From assembly GCA_030340625.1 (NCBI GenBank), contig JAOPHQ010006260.1:442501-506500 (forward strand): a stretch of 64,000 bases of DNA. Reading direction: 5' to 3'. This stretch comes from Merluccius polli. Its lineage: Eukaryota > Chordata > Actinopteri > Gadiformes > Merlucciidae. Shown piece after piece: positions 11,631-25,986 of the stretch (the stretch's first letter is position 1; each line of letters opens with the position of its first letter). Under the pieces are notes generated by a model. That model made no database searches, was not told where the DNA came from, and worked only from the letters and a program-made list of their open reading frames with translations. Position numbers and translations under genes: made by a program.

Positions 11631-12115
11631 TGTGAGTAAGGGAGTACCGGCACTTATTTTTTTCCACTTCGAGCGCTGGTCAAAAGGACATGTTCGTGAA
11701 AAAGTCGCCTCCTACTGTGCCTAATGGACTTCTGAAATAGCACTGACTCTGATTTTGTTAAATGATTTTTGACAGACGGCTACGCCAAAACTCGCTGACT
11801 GAATGAATGAGGAAATCAAATGGCGTGTGTGGCTGAAAGAGGGCGGAGACAGATTGATCCATTGAATAAAACCTGGTCCCGACCAGGTTAGGTTCATAGA
11901 GTCTGTTACTACGGTAACTGACCGAGAGCGTAAGTTACCTCTCTTTGTGAAACAGGTTAGAGTTGCCCCTCTTTCTCTGGTTTGAGTTATCTCCCTTTGT
12001 GAAACGGAAATCGCAGAGTTTCCCTCAGTTCAGGGTTAATAAACGCAGGGTTTTCACTAAACCTGCTTTGTGAAACGGACAGGTGAGGCTGTAAACCAGC
12101 TACCAACACACTCCA

Positions 12116-13117
12116 CAATGGCACAGAAATAATAGATTGTGCAATTATTTTACAAGTTCTTAGCTGACTATATGTTTACTAGATATGTTTGAACTCTTTA
12201 ATGACGCCAGATGCCAGCAAAGGGAGTGACACAGGGCATCATGCAAACATTTGACTCACCAAGTCAAGTTCTGCCTTCATCCATAAACAGTAATGTTTCT
12301 GTCTGCGAAAAAATAATAATTATATTTTACATTTTTTGTTATTTTATATGTACTTTTCTATTATTCTATTGACCTATAGCATGCATGGGCAATCGTGTTC
12401 GATGGAGGGCCATGTACACTACCGCAGCTGATTGAACAGATTAGGACAGTTTAAAAGAGATGGGAGGAGTAGGCTAGTACAGCATGCTCTCAAAGACTTC
12501 TATCAAGCACAAATCAACTGAATGGAATTGGCAACTACAAAGTTGTTAAAGCACGTTTTACAACACAAACTACATAATGTAAGTATTTATGAAAATATAT
12601 TTCTGCTTACTGTTCACTGTGTGCCCCGCCATATTGCTGTGACCTCAGGTCTATTTATGTCAGCGAACTCTCGCTCTAGTTTCCGAATTGCATGAGACTG
12701 TGACTTGAATGGCCGCCCCATTGTAGTTTTTCGTGTTGGAGGTCGTGTTTTTCTGAGTTCTGGGTTGCAGCATTCACCCCCATCAGTGGAGTCCAGCACA
12801 ACCTGGCCATGGCAGCTAAGGATCCATCAGCCCTGAAGGTGCCTCTGAAGGCCTTTATGGACTTCAACAGGGTAGAAAGGTGTAATGATATACAGGTGAG
12901 CAGGCAGCTTGTCGCTCTGTGTTTCTGTGCCTCAAAGAGGCTACTGTTAATAACTTGGCTCTGCTTTCGTTGGCCCTGTCATCTTTCACAGTGGGCATGG
13001 AGGCCTTGTAGTCAGAGGAAGTGGAGAGGGTTGCTCCGTTCAGCAGTGCTATCCTCCAGCTCTGTGGGCTCTATGGGCCATGAACTGAAATCTAGCATCT
13101 CATAGGACTTTGGTCTT
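12116..13117. other. Intergenic DNA, no recognised gene
   Basis: Two short frames (12614-12799 minus, 12809-13105 plus) lie head to head around 12800. Neither shows a domain I recognise. One could be a first exon, but there is no supporting splice chain. Confidence 0.35.
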
Positions 13118-13978
13118 TGAAGGGAGAAAAATCTCTGGCCTATTCTAAGCTAACAACGGAGCGGACCCTTTAAGGTATCAGATCAAAAATGAGGAGAAAA
13201 TAAAGAGATAAACTGAATTAAACTGAATAGATTTATTCTTAACCAAACTTAATCAAAAGTCAACGAGTAAATGCATTTAATATCAAAATACAGCTGGTGT
13301 CACAAAGAGCTTCGCCTCCTGAGAAGTTCTGCTGATTGTGAGCCCCGAGTCTCAGGCCCATGGATAGATTAAAGGGCAGGTTCGGCCAGGGGGATGACAT
13401 CATCAGCGGATACATGGATACCTTTTTGGTTCAAAAAAGTTCTAGTTTGAAGTTAGATAGCAGGGCATATTTAATTGGCTTCCCCCATCTTTCGTGGGGA
13501 GGCTGAGTCGCAGTGCCCATTTTGACCGGGCCTCCCCCGCCTAAGATGTGCGAGGTTTGGGCCGCGTGACATCACCAAGCGCTCTGATTAACATGGCACC
13601 CAGTCTCAGGCAGTAGCGCTTATCACCTGCTACTCCCCTGGGCATTTCGTTACATCTGGGTGCGCAAGGGATTCTCTGTGAGGGGAGGGGGAGCACTTGT
13701 AAACAATGTTTGATGAAGCCATGATGTTCACTCTGTTCACTGTTATTGAAGCTATGTTGATCACTCTTATGCTATTGAAGTTGAATCGCCTTTGTCTTTA
13801 ATGTTCTATAGTAACCATGTCAAATCTTATGTTACTGAAACTTGATTGTCTTCCTCAATTGTAAGTCGCTTTGGATAAAAGCGTCTGCTAAATGTAATGT
13901 AATGTAATGTCCACTATGACCCTGTTATTCTGGCTTTAAGTAACTGTTTGGGCCTTTTAGCATTCTGAATATTTCAAT
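13118..13978 (+). repeat. Dispersed repeat copy 1, possible solo LTR
   Basis: Starts TGAAGGGAGAAAAATC and ends TATTTCAAT, closely matching 21941-22704. Flanks GTCTT/ATCTT form a 4-of-5 match, consistent with a short target duplication. It is longer than its sister because of an insertion at about 13709-13909. No coding region. A solo LTR is the likeliest identity, although it does not end in the usual CA. Confidence 0.6.
13709..13909 (+). mobile_element. Nested retroposon insertion with L2-like tail
   Basis: Absent from the sister repeat, so an insertion. Its 3' end reads AAGTCGCTTTGGATAAAAGC, then GTCTGCTAAATG with a short TAATG repeat, the tail shared by L2-type LINEs and fish SINEs. AATGT occurs at both edges. 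Confidence 0.75.
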
Positions 13979-16280
<2,302 letters not shown>

Positions 16281-16314
16281 ACCGGTCCCCAAACCAGACC
16301 CACTGCAACCCAAA

Positions 16315-16330
16315 GGCTCTTTTAAGAGCC
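16315..16330 (+). promoter_or_regulatory. H4 histone 3' stem-loop
   Basis: GGCTCTTTTAAGAGCC: 6-bp stem with a 4-base loop, the SLBP-binding signal for non-polyadenylated histone mRNA. Confidence 0.95.
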
Positions 16331-16442
16331 GCCTAAAACTACTTGAAAGTAGCTGCTTTCCTTTTGCTAAAATGTACCCAAATATACAAAGCCCTGAAAT
16401 GTTTTAAAAATCTTTTTTTCCCGCGCCCGCTTACATACACAA

Positions 16443-17090
16443 TAGTGGTGGATTTCCTCGTTCGTTTGCGCGAACTAGTTCGCGTCGTTCAGTTCGCCAC
16501 GAAGAGTCGTTCGTTCGTTCGTTCGTTCGTGTTTCCGGTAGCGCTGAATCATTCACTGACTCGTTCAGTCGTTCACTTAGCTCCTCCCTCGTTCGCGAAT
16601 CACGAACGACTCGGCTCAGGGCTGTCATTCGCGAACGGCGAATGCCAGCCGAGTCGGTCAGACTCGGCTCCTCCTCGTTCACACAACATTCAAACGAATC
16701 ACGAATGCAGCTGAGTCGGTCTCGGACTCCCTCGTTCTTCTCATTTACTAACTAATCATGAAATCACGATTCACAATCGTGCAATGGTGCTTGATGGCGT
16801 TAATAAATGTGTTAATAGCAAATACAACATTGTGTCTGGTTGAATATGTTAACGTATGTATTTCATTTGAGTTCAACAGATTTATTTAATGTATGCATAA
16901 TGACATGTCAGGATCAAAATGCCCCGTTCCCCCAATTCAACGTAACGTTAGACAAACCAAACGCAGCGCGATGTGTGTGTGTGTGTGTGTGTGTGTGTGG
17001 GGGGGGGGGGGGGCGTAGTAGATTATTGGATGTTTAATATATCAGCAAGATAATAGACTTGGTAAAGTTAGACACACCAAACGCAGCGCG

Positions 17091-17123
<33 letters not shown>

Positions 17124-17698
17124 CGTAGTAGATTATTGGATGTATATCAGCAAGATAATAGACTTGATTTAGCAATGATGAGTTTTAAAGTTAATGATGT
17201 ACAGTTGTGTTTATTCTGGGCATATTTTATATTGCGGGTCCCGGCCGGGTTGCGTGCGTGAGAAGGAAGCATGAAAGAACGAGACAGATTGACGAGACAT
17301 TCAAATATTTTATTAATCTGGCATGACACAGAAAATACAAAGACAGCATGTATTTACCATTTCACTGATATGTAAATGTAAAAGGCAATATTCAAATGTG
17401 AAAGTGGTATTGTTAATGTGTCAACCATTCGAAAGCGTCCTAGACTGTCACAGACAGACAAACAACATACATTGGCTGGCTCTCGTGATGACGAGTCGTG
17501 AGTGACGTCTCAGTCCTCGAGTCAATCAGTCAGCGAACGAGTCACGACTCGCGAATCAGCGGCGCCGCGAATCAGCGCGTCAGAGAGACTCAGCGAAGGA
17601 GACGAACGACGCGAACGACGGTGGCGAACTAGGTCAGTTCGTTCACTTTAAAGAGTCGTTCGTTCGAACTAGTTCGTTCGCGAACGACCCATCACTAG
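16443..17698. mobile_element. GTTCG-rich TIR element
   Basis: Long, imperfect inverted termini rich in GTTCGTTCG and GCGAAC: left end AGTGGTGGATTTCCTCGTTC, right end GAACGACCCATCACTAG. Ends of this type (TAGTGATGGGTCGTTCG) belong to fish hAT-like non-autonomous elements. No clear target duplication is visible. The body carries a tandem duplication around two GT microsatellites. Confidence 0.6.
16950..17165. repeat. Tandem duplication around GT microsatellites
   Basis: Two units of roughly 110 bases sharing ACCAAACGCAGCGCGATG, a (GT)n tract, GGGCGTAGTAGATTATTGGATG and ATCAGCAAGATAATAGACTT. The first unit has a G run after the GT tract. Confidence 0.85.
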
Positions 17699-18290
17699 AC
17701 GGGTACAACTGGTTTATGAATTACAGCTTTGCTACGTGGCCAGGAGAAGGGCATGCAATTGAACAAAATATTGCACAGGGAAGTGGCGTATGCCCTTGCG
17801 CGCGATGTCGTCATTGACCCATTTGTCTACCTGGATGTGGCTCCGAAAGTAGCATACACGTATTTGCACAATCAATGAATGTCAACGCTGGCAGCCATGG
17901 GTCTACCGAAACGGTTAATTGTATTTAAATAAAGAAATAAAAATAATTGACACAGTTAAATAGTATATGGACATGTTTTACAGATATTCTACACATTTCT
18001 GATGAACCACCTAAGGAATTAATTTACGCCAAAATGAGTCTGTATGAATACTGTTTGTTCCCATGTGATACAATGGTTTCAGTATGTGATTAGGGTAATA
18101 CAGAGGTCAGTACAGGTCTCATGAGTTGTAGACCTACCTGTAAAAGTCTAAATTCAAAATGTGAACGACAACACTTTGTTTGAGAGGACATTGCGCCGCT
18201 ATTCAATGTAGCTCTAGGAGTCCAACCGAGAGAGCGCATGCTCAGTCTTACAGGACTCCTGAGCCAACCACACAAAGGGACGTCCACAAG
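17699..18290. other. Intergenic DNA between H4 and H2B
   Basis: No gene seen. Its last ~100 bases, from about 18200, are the H2B promoter region. Confidence 0.5.
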
Positions 18291-18293
18291 CTT

Positions 18294-18315
18294 ATTTGCA
18301 TGCGACTAGTATAAC
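18294..18315 (+). promoter_or_regulatory. H2B promoter: octamer and TATA
   Basis: ATTTGCAT at 18294-18301, the OCT1-binding octamer specific to H2B genes, followed by TATAAC at 18310-18315. The start codon is 45 bases further on. Confidence 0.9.
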
Positions 18316-18360
18316 ACAGGCAGGCCGACGCCATATACAGTAGTCGCATCAAGTCTCATC

Positions 18361-18738
18361 ATGCCTGATCCTGCACCCAAGACCGCCCCCAAAAAGGGCT
18401 CCAAGAAAGCCGTCTCCAAAACGGCAGTTAAAGGCGGGAAGAAGCGCCGAAAGACCAGGAAGGAGAGCTATGCCATCTACGTGTACAAGGTGTTGAAACA
18501 GGTCCACCCCGACACCGGTATCTCCTCCAAGGCGATGGGAATCATGAACTCCTTCGTCAACGACATCTTTGAGCGCATCGCCGGTGAGGCTTCTCGTCTG
18601 GCCCACTACAACAAGCGGTCCACCATCACCTCCAGGGAGATCCAGACCGCCGTCCGCCTGCTGCTCCCCGGTGAGCTGGCCAAGCACGCCGTGTCTGAGG
18701 GCACCAAGGCTGTGACCAAGTACACCAGCTCCAAGTAA
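18361..18738 (+). CDS. H2B: Histone H2B
   Basis: 125 codons, intronless. N-terminal MPDPAPKTAPKKGSKK tail, histone fold from about residue 37 (SYAIYVYKVLKQVHPDTG), C-terminal helix ending KYTSSK with the lysine that is ubiquitinated in animals. H2B dimerises with H2A. The upstream octamer and the downstream stem-loop identify a replication-dependent gene. The encoded protein is identical to that of the minus-strand gene at 28077-28454, as expected for arms of a duplication kept alike by gene conversion or selection. Confidence 0.98.
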   Translation: MPDPAPKTAPKKGSKKAVSKTAVKGGKKRRKTRKESYAIYVYKVLKQVHPDTGISSKAMGIMNSFVNDIFERIAGEASRLAHYNKRSTITSREIQTAVRLLLPGELAKHAVSEGTKAVTKYTSSK

Positions 18739-18758
18739 ACTCCACACTTCAAACAAAC

Positions 18759-18774
18759 GGTCCTTTTAAGGACC
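18759..18774 (+). promoter_or_regulatory. H2B histone 3' stem-loop
   Basis: GGTCCTTTTAAGGACC, 20 bases after the H2B stop; a compensated variant of the usual GGCTCT stem. Confidence 0.95.
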
Positions 18775-18899
18775 ACCCAAATCCGCTTAAGAGGCCATTT
18801 CTACACTAGAATTGCGTTTAATAACGCTAACAAACTGACTTGGGGGGGGGGGGGGGTTCATTTACAACATTTTATAATGATGTGGCATTCCTTTTGGTG

Positions 18900-19080
18900 T
18901 TGTGGGCTGCCAAACTTACTTATGCTACTAAGGCAGCGACCAAGAGCCCCCAAATAACACCCAAGCCCGCGCTTAGAAGTCGCGACCGTGCCCAAAGCAG
19001 TCAAGAAGGCTCCCAAGAAGTAAATGATCCCACTTGGCTCGTTGAAAACCCCCACCACACATACCACACAACGTTAAGTG
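18900..19080 (+). pseudogene. H1: Histone H1 remnant (C-terminal stub)
   Basis: Between H2B and H3, where the right arm has an intact H1. One frame reads KAATKSP; a different frame ends KAVKKAPKK followed by TAA at 19021-19023, the end of a histone H1 tail. The DNA after the stop (AAATGATC, GTTGAAAACCCC, ACCACACAACGTTAAG) matches the 3' flank of the minus-strand H1 at 25970-26037, but the block with the stem-loop is missing. The globular domain and the start are gone. It is therefore a decayed H1 gene that has lost its coding start, its frame and its mRNA-processing signal. Confidence 0.85.
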
Positions 19081-19558
19081 CCCATGTTCTGTGGATGCTT
19101 TCCTATATTCATTTTGTAAGCAGTTTTCAAACTTGAAATAGAAGATAGTTAAACATTTACAACTTCTACAAATAAAGTTATACTTAAGAAATAAAGGTAT
19201 AGCATGATTTATCCGGACCATGATGAAACCATGTATCCATAATACTAATATCCTTTCTAGAGCGTATCCTACACATCCAGCGTTTTGTGTTAAGTAAACG
19301 AATGCATATATAGGCCTATTTTACATTACGTCACAATAAAATATGGATGGCTGTTGAATAGAGATGTAGGCAGTTCGTTTGTACTTATATTGTGCATATA
19401 ATGTTTCCAATGTTTGTTTAGTGGTAGGCCGTTGTATGATGCTGTTCTCATTTCAAATGTAAAACGCCGGAAATTAACAGCTTCCTTCTGAACAATGAAG
19501 CTGGGCGTGGTGAGGAAGGCCTTCAGCGGTCGATTCGCTTCCCGCGTCATTACGAGGA

Positions 19559-19600
19559 CCAATCAGCGTGTGGCGGCTCTCCAGAGGCTGGCCATATAAA
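19559..19600 (+). promoter_or_regulatory. H3 promoter: CCAAT and TATA
   Basis: CCAAT at 19559-19563 and TATAAA at 19595-19600, 53 bases before the ATG. The block ACGAGGACCAATCAGCGTG is shared with the minus-strand H3 promoter. Confidence 0.9.
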
Positions 19601-19649
19601 CGCTGCTCTGCGGCCACGTGTCACAATACGACTCTGAAGAGACGCATCT

Positions 19650-20063
<414 letters not shown>

Positions 20064-20092
20064 CTCGACCGTGTACTTAAACCCCACACAAC

Positions 20093-20108
20093 GGCTCTTT
20101 TAAGAGCC
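20093..20108 (+). promoter_or_regulatory. H3 histone 3' stem-loop
   Basis: GGCTCTTTTAAGAGCC followed by ACCCACACATC; the same flank is found inverted at 24950-24981. Confidence 0.95.
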
Positions 20109-20394
20109 ACCCACACATCTTAAAGAACAGTTCTCCTGGCAATTCTCAACCATAATGATTCGAGTAATAGACAAATGTTTTAATTTACAATGCACGACAT
20201 TTAGAATCGTCTCGCACACCTGTACACGGCGACTAGCGTGTACCACGAACCACAACACTACTTAATTATATCCACACGGAAAATGCATCATCCCCAAATG
20301 TTCAAGTGTAAAATAACCATCCTTCAACGCTCACTAGGCAGTACAGCAGCTACTGCATATACCCCAACTGACTAAATTTGAAACTCACCCTCAA

Positions 20395-20718
20395 TAGAGT
20401 GCGGGGATGAAGCATTGTTGTAGGCCAACCCGGAAGTTAGTATCGCCCTGGGTTCCCTCGACAAAAAGCAAATGGGTTTTTCTATTGGATTTAGTATTAT
20501 TGAAAATAAGCTTTGTGGCTAACAAAAGTTTACGTTTTGTTAAGCAAGATAATATTCACCAATAAACACTACTTTTATGATTTTTGAAGCCATCTTAAGC
20601 TTGTGTTAACCACAGACCTTATGTCAGGCATCTAACCCCGTAAAAACCCGAGACGAGAGAACCGGCAGTGCCAAAATGCTAACACATTTCCGGGTTTTAG
20701 GACTGATTCCTGCACATC
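20395..20718. mobile_element. Short TIR element, family copy 1
   Basis: Ends TAGAGTGCGGGGATGA and ATTCCTGCACATCTA. Contains CCCGGAAGTTAG, GTTCCCTCGACAAAAAGC and, inverted, the same motifs on the far side. Related copies lie at 35554-35716 and 55605-56005. No coding capacity. Confidence 0.65.
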
Positions 20719-21125
20719 TAGCCTTTTATAATATTATTGGATTAATACATCGCCTAGTCCAAAATTGCATGTCATACTAGTGATTGGCAAGCCACATGAC
20801 ATGCAGGCAGCGTATATAACAAAGGGAATTTAATATCTGATACTTAAGGTTTAGTACATTAAGGACATTAGTGTCTCCGTGTCACGTAGAAGTGCCACAG
20901 AAATCGAGTTAAAAACTACACTTTAAGCATTTCAAGATGGAAATTTCACAACCTTATAATAATCATTTATTGGACAAAATCCACGCATGCGACCATAAAA
21001 TATGCTGAGGACTCGTTATAATTAAATCTATTACAAAAGGCGTGTGTAGTGGCACGCAGTTTATTTTAAAAAACATTTAATGCAGAAGTTGTTTTCATAC
21101 AGGAGATAACTCTTAGTGAGGATGT
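20719..21125. other. Intergenic DNA between H3 and H2A
   Basis: AT-rich, nothing recognised. Confidence 0.5.
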
Positions 21126-21129
21126 GTGT

Positions 21130-21145
21130 GGCTCTTAAAAGAGCC
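21130..21145 (-). promoter_or_regulatory. H2A histone 3' stem-loop
   Basis: Minus-strand GGCTCTTTTAAGAGCC, 22 bases past the ancestral H2A stop at 21168-21170. Intact although the coding frame is broken. Confidence 0.9.
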
Positions 21146-21167
21146 TTTAGGTTTAGGTCTAGTTTGT

Positions 21168-21552
21168 CTACTTCTTAGCGGCCTTCTCGGTCTTCTTGGG
21201 CAGAAGCACGGCCTGGATGTTGGGCAACACGCCGCCCTGAGCGATGGTCACTCCGCCCAGGAGCTTGTTGAGCTCCTCGTCGTTGCGGACGGCCAGCTGC
21301 AGATGGCGGGGGATGATGCGGGTCTTCTTGTTGTCGCGGGCGGCGTTTCCAGGCCAACTCCAGGATCTCAGCGGTCAGATACTCCAGCACAGCCGCCAGG
21401 TAGACGGGAGCGCCGGCACCGACGCGGTGAGCGTAGTTGCCTTTGCGGAGCAGTCTGTGCACACGGCCCACGGGGAACTGGAGCCCGGCGCGGGACGAGC
21501 GGGTCTTGGCCTTCGCCCTGGCTTTGCCTCCGGTTTTGCCTCTTCCTGACAT
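21168..21552 (-). pseudogene. H2A: Histone H2A with a +1 frameshift
   Basis: Starts like the intact H2A at 30316-30699 (SGRGKTGGKARAKAKTRSSR tail, then the fold) and matches it through EILELA at about residue 66. One extra base at 21351 (TTTCCAGGCC here, TTTCCGGCC in the other copy) then throws the frame out; the shifted frame runs to 21175. The length from start codon to ancestral stop is 385 bases, one more than the 384 of the intact gene. Promoter and stem-loop are preserved, so this is either a very young pseudogene or an assembly indel. Confidence 0.9.
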
Positions 21553-21610
21553 GCTTGCTCGTTTCTGAAAGTGTCAAAGTAAGCTACCCCTCAACCGCGA
21601 CGCGCACGCT

Positions 21611-21643
21611 GATATATGCCACCCCGGTCTCTCTGCTCATTGG
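21611..21643 (-). promoter_or_regulatory. H2A promoter: TATA-like and CCAAT
   Basis: Minus-strand CATATATC at about 21611-21618 and CCAAT at 21639-21643, similar to the second H2A gene's promoter. Confidence 0.7.
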
Positions 21644-21940
21644 CCAACTCAAATTTGAAAATAATGGACGTCACTGCGGTCACGCCATCTACACTTCGGA
21701 GAGGCGTGGCCACGCCATCTGTACTCGATAGCGCGTCTACACTAAAGCGTGAAAATGGGTGAAAATAAGAAACTTCCCGATTTAAACACCTTCAATTTGA
21801 GTATTTATATTGGAGTTTACGGTGCACTTGAACGAGTACCCACACGCGTTACCGTATAAGACGACGTAGACGCGCTATCGCTTTTTAAGTAAGCGTGCTC
21901 ATGCTTCTATGGTCATAAGGCCATATGGCCTAATCACATC

Positions 21941-22704
21941 TGAAGGGAGAAAAATCTTTGGCCTATTCTAAGCTAACAACGGAGCGGACCCTTTAAGGTA
22001 TCAGATCAAAAATGAGGAGAAAATAAAGAGATATAAACTGAATTAAACTGAGTAGATTTATTCTTAATCAAACTTAATCTAAGTCAACGAGTAAAAGCAT
22101 ATACTAACAAATACAGCGCTGGTGTCACAAAGAGCTTCGCCTCCTGAGAAGTTCTGCTGATTGTGAGCCCTGAGTCTGTTCAGTAGATACTTTATAGAAA
22201 AAAAGGTTCAGATCAGGCGCTAGAAAAAAAAAAGGTTCATCTCAGGGGCATAACATCATGTGCCGGTATATGGATACTTTATGGTTGCCTAGGGCAAGGT
22301 CAGGAAAGGTGATAAACATCATGAGTGGATCTATGGATACTTTTTAGTCACAAGGGGCAATTCAGCTAAGGGGCATAACACCATGAGCGGGTATATTTAG
22401 TTGACTTCCCACACCTTTCGTGGGGAAGTTTTAGGCCGAATGACGTCACCAAGCGCTCTGATTAACATGACTCTCAGCCTCAGGCAGTAGCGCTTATCAC
22501 CTGCTACTCCCCTGGACATTTTGTTACATCTGGGTGCGCAAGGGGTTCTCTGTGAGGGGAGGGGGTGCGCTTATAAAAAATGTCCACTGTGTCTGGTTTT
22601 CTGTGAGGGGAGGGGGGAAGCACTGGTAAACAATGTCCAGTACGACCTTGTTATTCTGGCTTTAAGTAACCGTTTGGGCCTTTTAGCATTCTGAATATTT
22701 CAAT
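21941..22704 (+). repeat. Dispersed repeat copy 2, possible solo LTR
   Basis: 764 bases, starting TGAAGGGAG and ending TTTCAAT, flanked by perfect 5-base duplications ACATC (21936-21940 and 22705-22709). Sister of 13118-13978, about 8 kb away, without the nested retroposon. Five-base duplications fit an LTR element. Confidence 0.7.
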
Positions 22705-22880
22705 ACATCCAATGTTAAGACATTCACATAAACATCCACTATGGAAATGCAGAGTACCAGCTCGAGGTATGATACGATACTATAGATAGATACACACTAT
22801 AGATCAGATATAAAATATCCAAATTATTCAGCAAACAAAACAGGGAGATAGCGACTTATGGAGTTGATAGTGCTCTATAC

Positions 22881-23211
22881 CAGTGGTTCTCAAACTATTT
22901 GTACTAAAGTACCCCTTTCACCAGCACAAAACATTTTCGGGAGGAAAACAATTTGAAAATTAATATAAAATGTAATAAATATAAATATTGTATGTGTAAA
23001 TATGTGTGCATGTTGTTTGGTGTAAACATGAACATTAAATGGGTAAATACTTAGTTTTGTGCGAAACATGGGAACTTGTCATATATTTACCAAATGTGTA
23101 ATTATTTTACAATTGTTCATAACCAATATGAACAACATTTTTTGAAATGTTCCAAGTACCCCCTGCAATCGTTCAAAGTACCTCTAGTACCTTCCCATTT
23201 GAAAAACGCTG
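22881..23211. mobile_element. hAT-type MITE
   Basis: 331 bases. Left end CAGTGGTTCTCAAACT is the classic hAT/Charlie terminus; the right end, inverted, reads CAGCGTTTTTCAAA. Flanked by a perfect 8-base duplication, CTCTATAC (22873-22880 and 23212-23219). No transposase. Confidence 0.9.
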
Positions 23212-23219
23212 CTCTATAC

Positions 23220-24328
23220 ACTGCAGTAAAGTTGGAAAGATATTGGCAGATTCGAAATTCCGGGATCAATAACTCAAGTGAAACGTTGTTAAAGCACAAA
23301 ACAAACATTTTCAACCGTAGTAAGCCAGACAACGAGCTACAACCTAACTTTCATCAAAACGAGCCATCCTCGGAGCCACACCAGTAACATTAGTGTTTAC
23401 GTGCTTCACGTAACTTCACTATAATACAGTGTAGTGTCACCAAACTCACTACACACTTCATTGATCTCCTACAGATTACACTACAACACTTATTTGGACA
23501 AATAAAGACTTTTCATAATTTCTGGGAATTTTTAATAGGAATATTAATCAATAACTTCACTATGATACAGTGTAGTGTCACCAAACTCACTACACACTTC
23601 ATTGATCTCATACAGATTACACTACAACACTTAATTGGACAAATAAAGACTTTGGGACCACTACACATTATGTTACAATTAATACAATTAAAAAGGAATA
23701 CATTTTTCGTACTAATTGTTGTAGTGTAATCTATAGGGGATCAATGCAGTGTGTAGTGAGTTTGGTGACACTACACTGTATTGTAGTGAAGTTATTGATT
23801 AATATTCCTATTGAAAATTCCCAGAAACAACGACAAATGCCTTATTTGCCCAAATAAGTGTTGTAGTGTAATCTGTAGGAGGTCAATGAACTGTGTAGTG
23901 AGTTTGGTGACACTACACTGTATCATAGTGAAGTTATTAATATTCCGAATAAAAATTCCCAGAAATTTTGAAAAATGCCTTTCTTTCAAACCAAGTGTTG
24001 TAGTGTAATATGTAGGGGATCAATGAAGTGTGAATGAGTTTGGTGACACTACATTATAGTGAAGTTATTGAATATGTTTTGTAATGGCTCTTTTCGGTAC
24101 TGCACTTTGTAGACGTCCCTGCGCGCTGCTCTCGCAGCCGGCTGCACGTAAACACTAATGTTATTGGTGTGGCTCCGAGGATGGCTCGTTTTGATGAAAG
24201 TTAGGTTGTAGCTCGTTGTCTGGCTTACTACTTTTGAAAATGTGTGTTTCGTGTTTTAACAACGTTTCACTTGAGTTATTGATCCCGGAAGTTCGAATCT
24301 GCCAATATCTTTCCAACTTTACTGCAGT
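23220..24328. mobile_element. Fold-back element with nested inverted repeats
   Basis: Arms of nearly 190 bases (23220-23405 and 24142-24328) are inverted copies, starting ACTGCAGTAAAGTTGG. Flanks GCTCTATAC and GCTCTACAC form a 9-base, one-mismatch duplication. Inside lie five copies of a unit with GTGTAGTGTCACCAAACTCA: two forward (about 23412 and 23552) and three reverse (about 23725, 23862 and 23998). No coding capacity. Long arms and 9-base flank suggest a Mutator-like fold-back; the class is inference. Confidence 0.75.
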
Positions 24329-24337
24329 GCTCTACAC

Positions 24338-24940
24338 AACAGCACACATCTCTGCATCTCTAAAATGTCCATTCCACAGCATGCAAGCGTCCTACAGCAA
24401 AGCTGTCATAGGTGCACATACCATTCTCAAGAGGATGTGGACTTTTACCCCAGTTCAAGTTTATATGTTATCTAATTGCTAGATTAGATTTATATTGTTA
24501 AATTCAACTTTATTTATCTAATTGTTAGCTTCTTTCTGGAGCTAGGCACCTAATATTTTCACTACATTAACAATTATTAATTAATCATTAACAAAACATT
24601 AACTGCTGGCTACATGAAATACGAGTGATGCGGTCCGCTAATGCGTTAAAATGTCAACAAAAATATTCAGTTATTTAATCGCTTCCGCATTCTCGGATTA
24701 CAATAGCAACTCTTTCTCAATGGTTCTGGCCCTACCTAACCATCACGAGGTGGCAGTATTGGAGCCAAATTGTGCTCATTGAAGAGAAAGCATTTAACAA
24801 TGCCACCAATAGTCATAAAATCCACTTCTTCAGGAGCTTAATACTCGGCACCATATACATAGATAATTTTTTTTTTAAAATCATCATCTACAGTAGTCTT
24901 ACATAAGCGATTACCAGCCATTATTGACACTGTTCCAAGA
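24338..24940. other. AT-rich intergenic DNA
   Basis: No gene recognised. From about 24940 the sequence is the inverted copy of the 3' flank of the plus-strand H3. Confidence 0.5.
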
Positions 24941-24965
24941 AAACTGTTCTTTAAGATGTGTGGGT

Positions 24966-24981
24966 GGCTCTTAAAAGAGCC
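24966..24981 (-). promoter_or_regulatory. H3 histone 3' stem-loop (minus)
   Basis: Minus-strand GGCTCTTTTAAGAGCC, 29 bases past the H3 stop. Confidence 0.95.
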
Positions 24982-25010
24982 GTTGTGTGGGGTTTAAGTA
25001 CACGGTCGAG

Positions 25011-25559
<549 letters not shown>

Positions 25560-25569
25560 TCACGTGCCC

Positions 25570-25980
25570 GACTTTGCATAAAGCAAGTTATTCCTTTCCC
25601 ACGTTAATCATTTGAAATGAGAACATCGTCACTCAACGGCCTACTTCCAAATAGATTTCATTCGGTGTACAATTCATACAATAACTCTACATCTACATTC
25701 AGTAGAGTAGTAATTGGAAGATATTAGTATGCCCAATATACACTAGTATTATACTAGTTTTTACATTGCATGTTTACGCAACACAAAGCATTGTAATTGC
25801 TACTTGTGCCTACTTAAATATTTAGATCACATTTACATAATTTAGTCAGATATAAGTAAGATATGATTTAGTCACAAGTCTGATATGTAGTCGGATATTA
25901 ATGTATGGATTAGTTTTGGTTCTAGTTTTAAATGCTTCATGCATAACGTCTAGCATGAGGATATCGTCTCTTAACGTTGT
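25570..25980. other. Spacer between H3 and H1
   Basis: AT-rich. Only diffuse similarity to the corresponding spacer of the left arm; no gene. Confidence 0.5.
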
Positions 25981-25986
25981 GTGGTT

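Noticed and set aside
16443..17698. GTTCG repeats as a CpG-rich regulatory island
   Set aside because: The inverted termini show it is a transposable element.
23412..24075. CRISPR-like array in the fold-back element
   Set aside because: Units are long, in both orientations and without regular spacers; the DNA is vertebrate.
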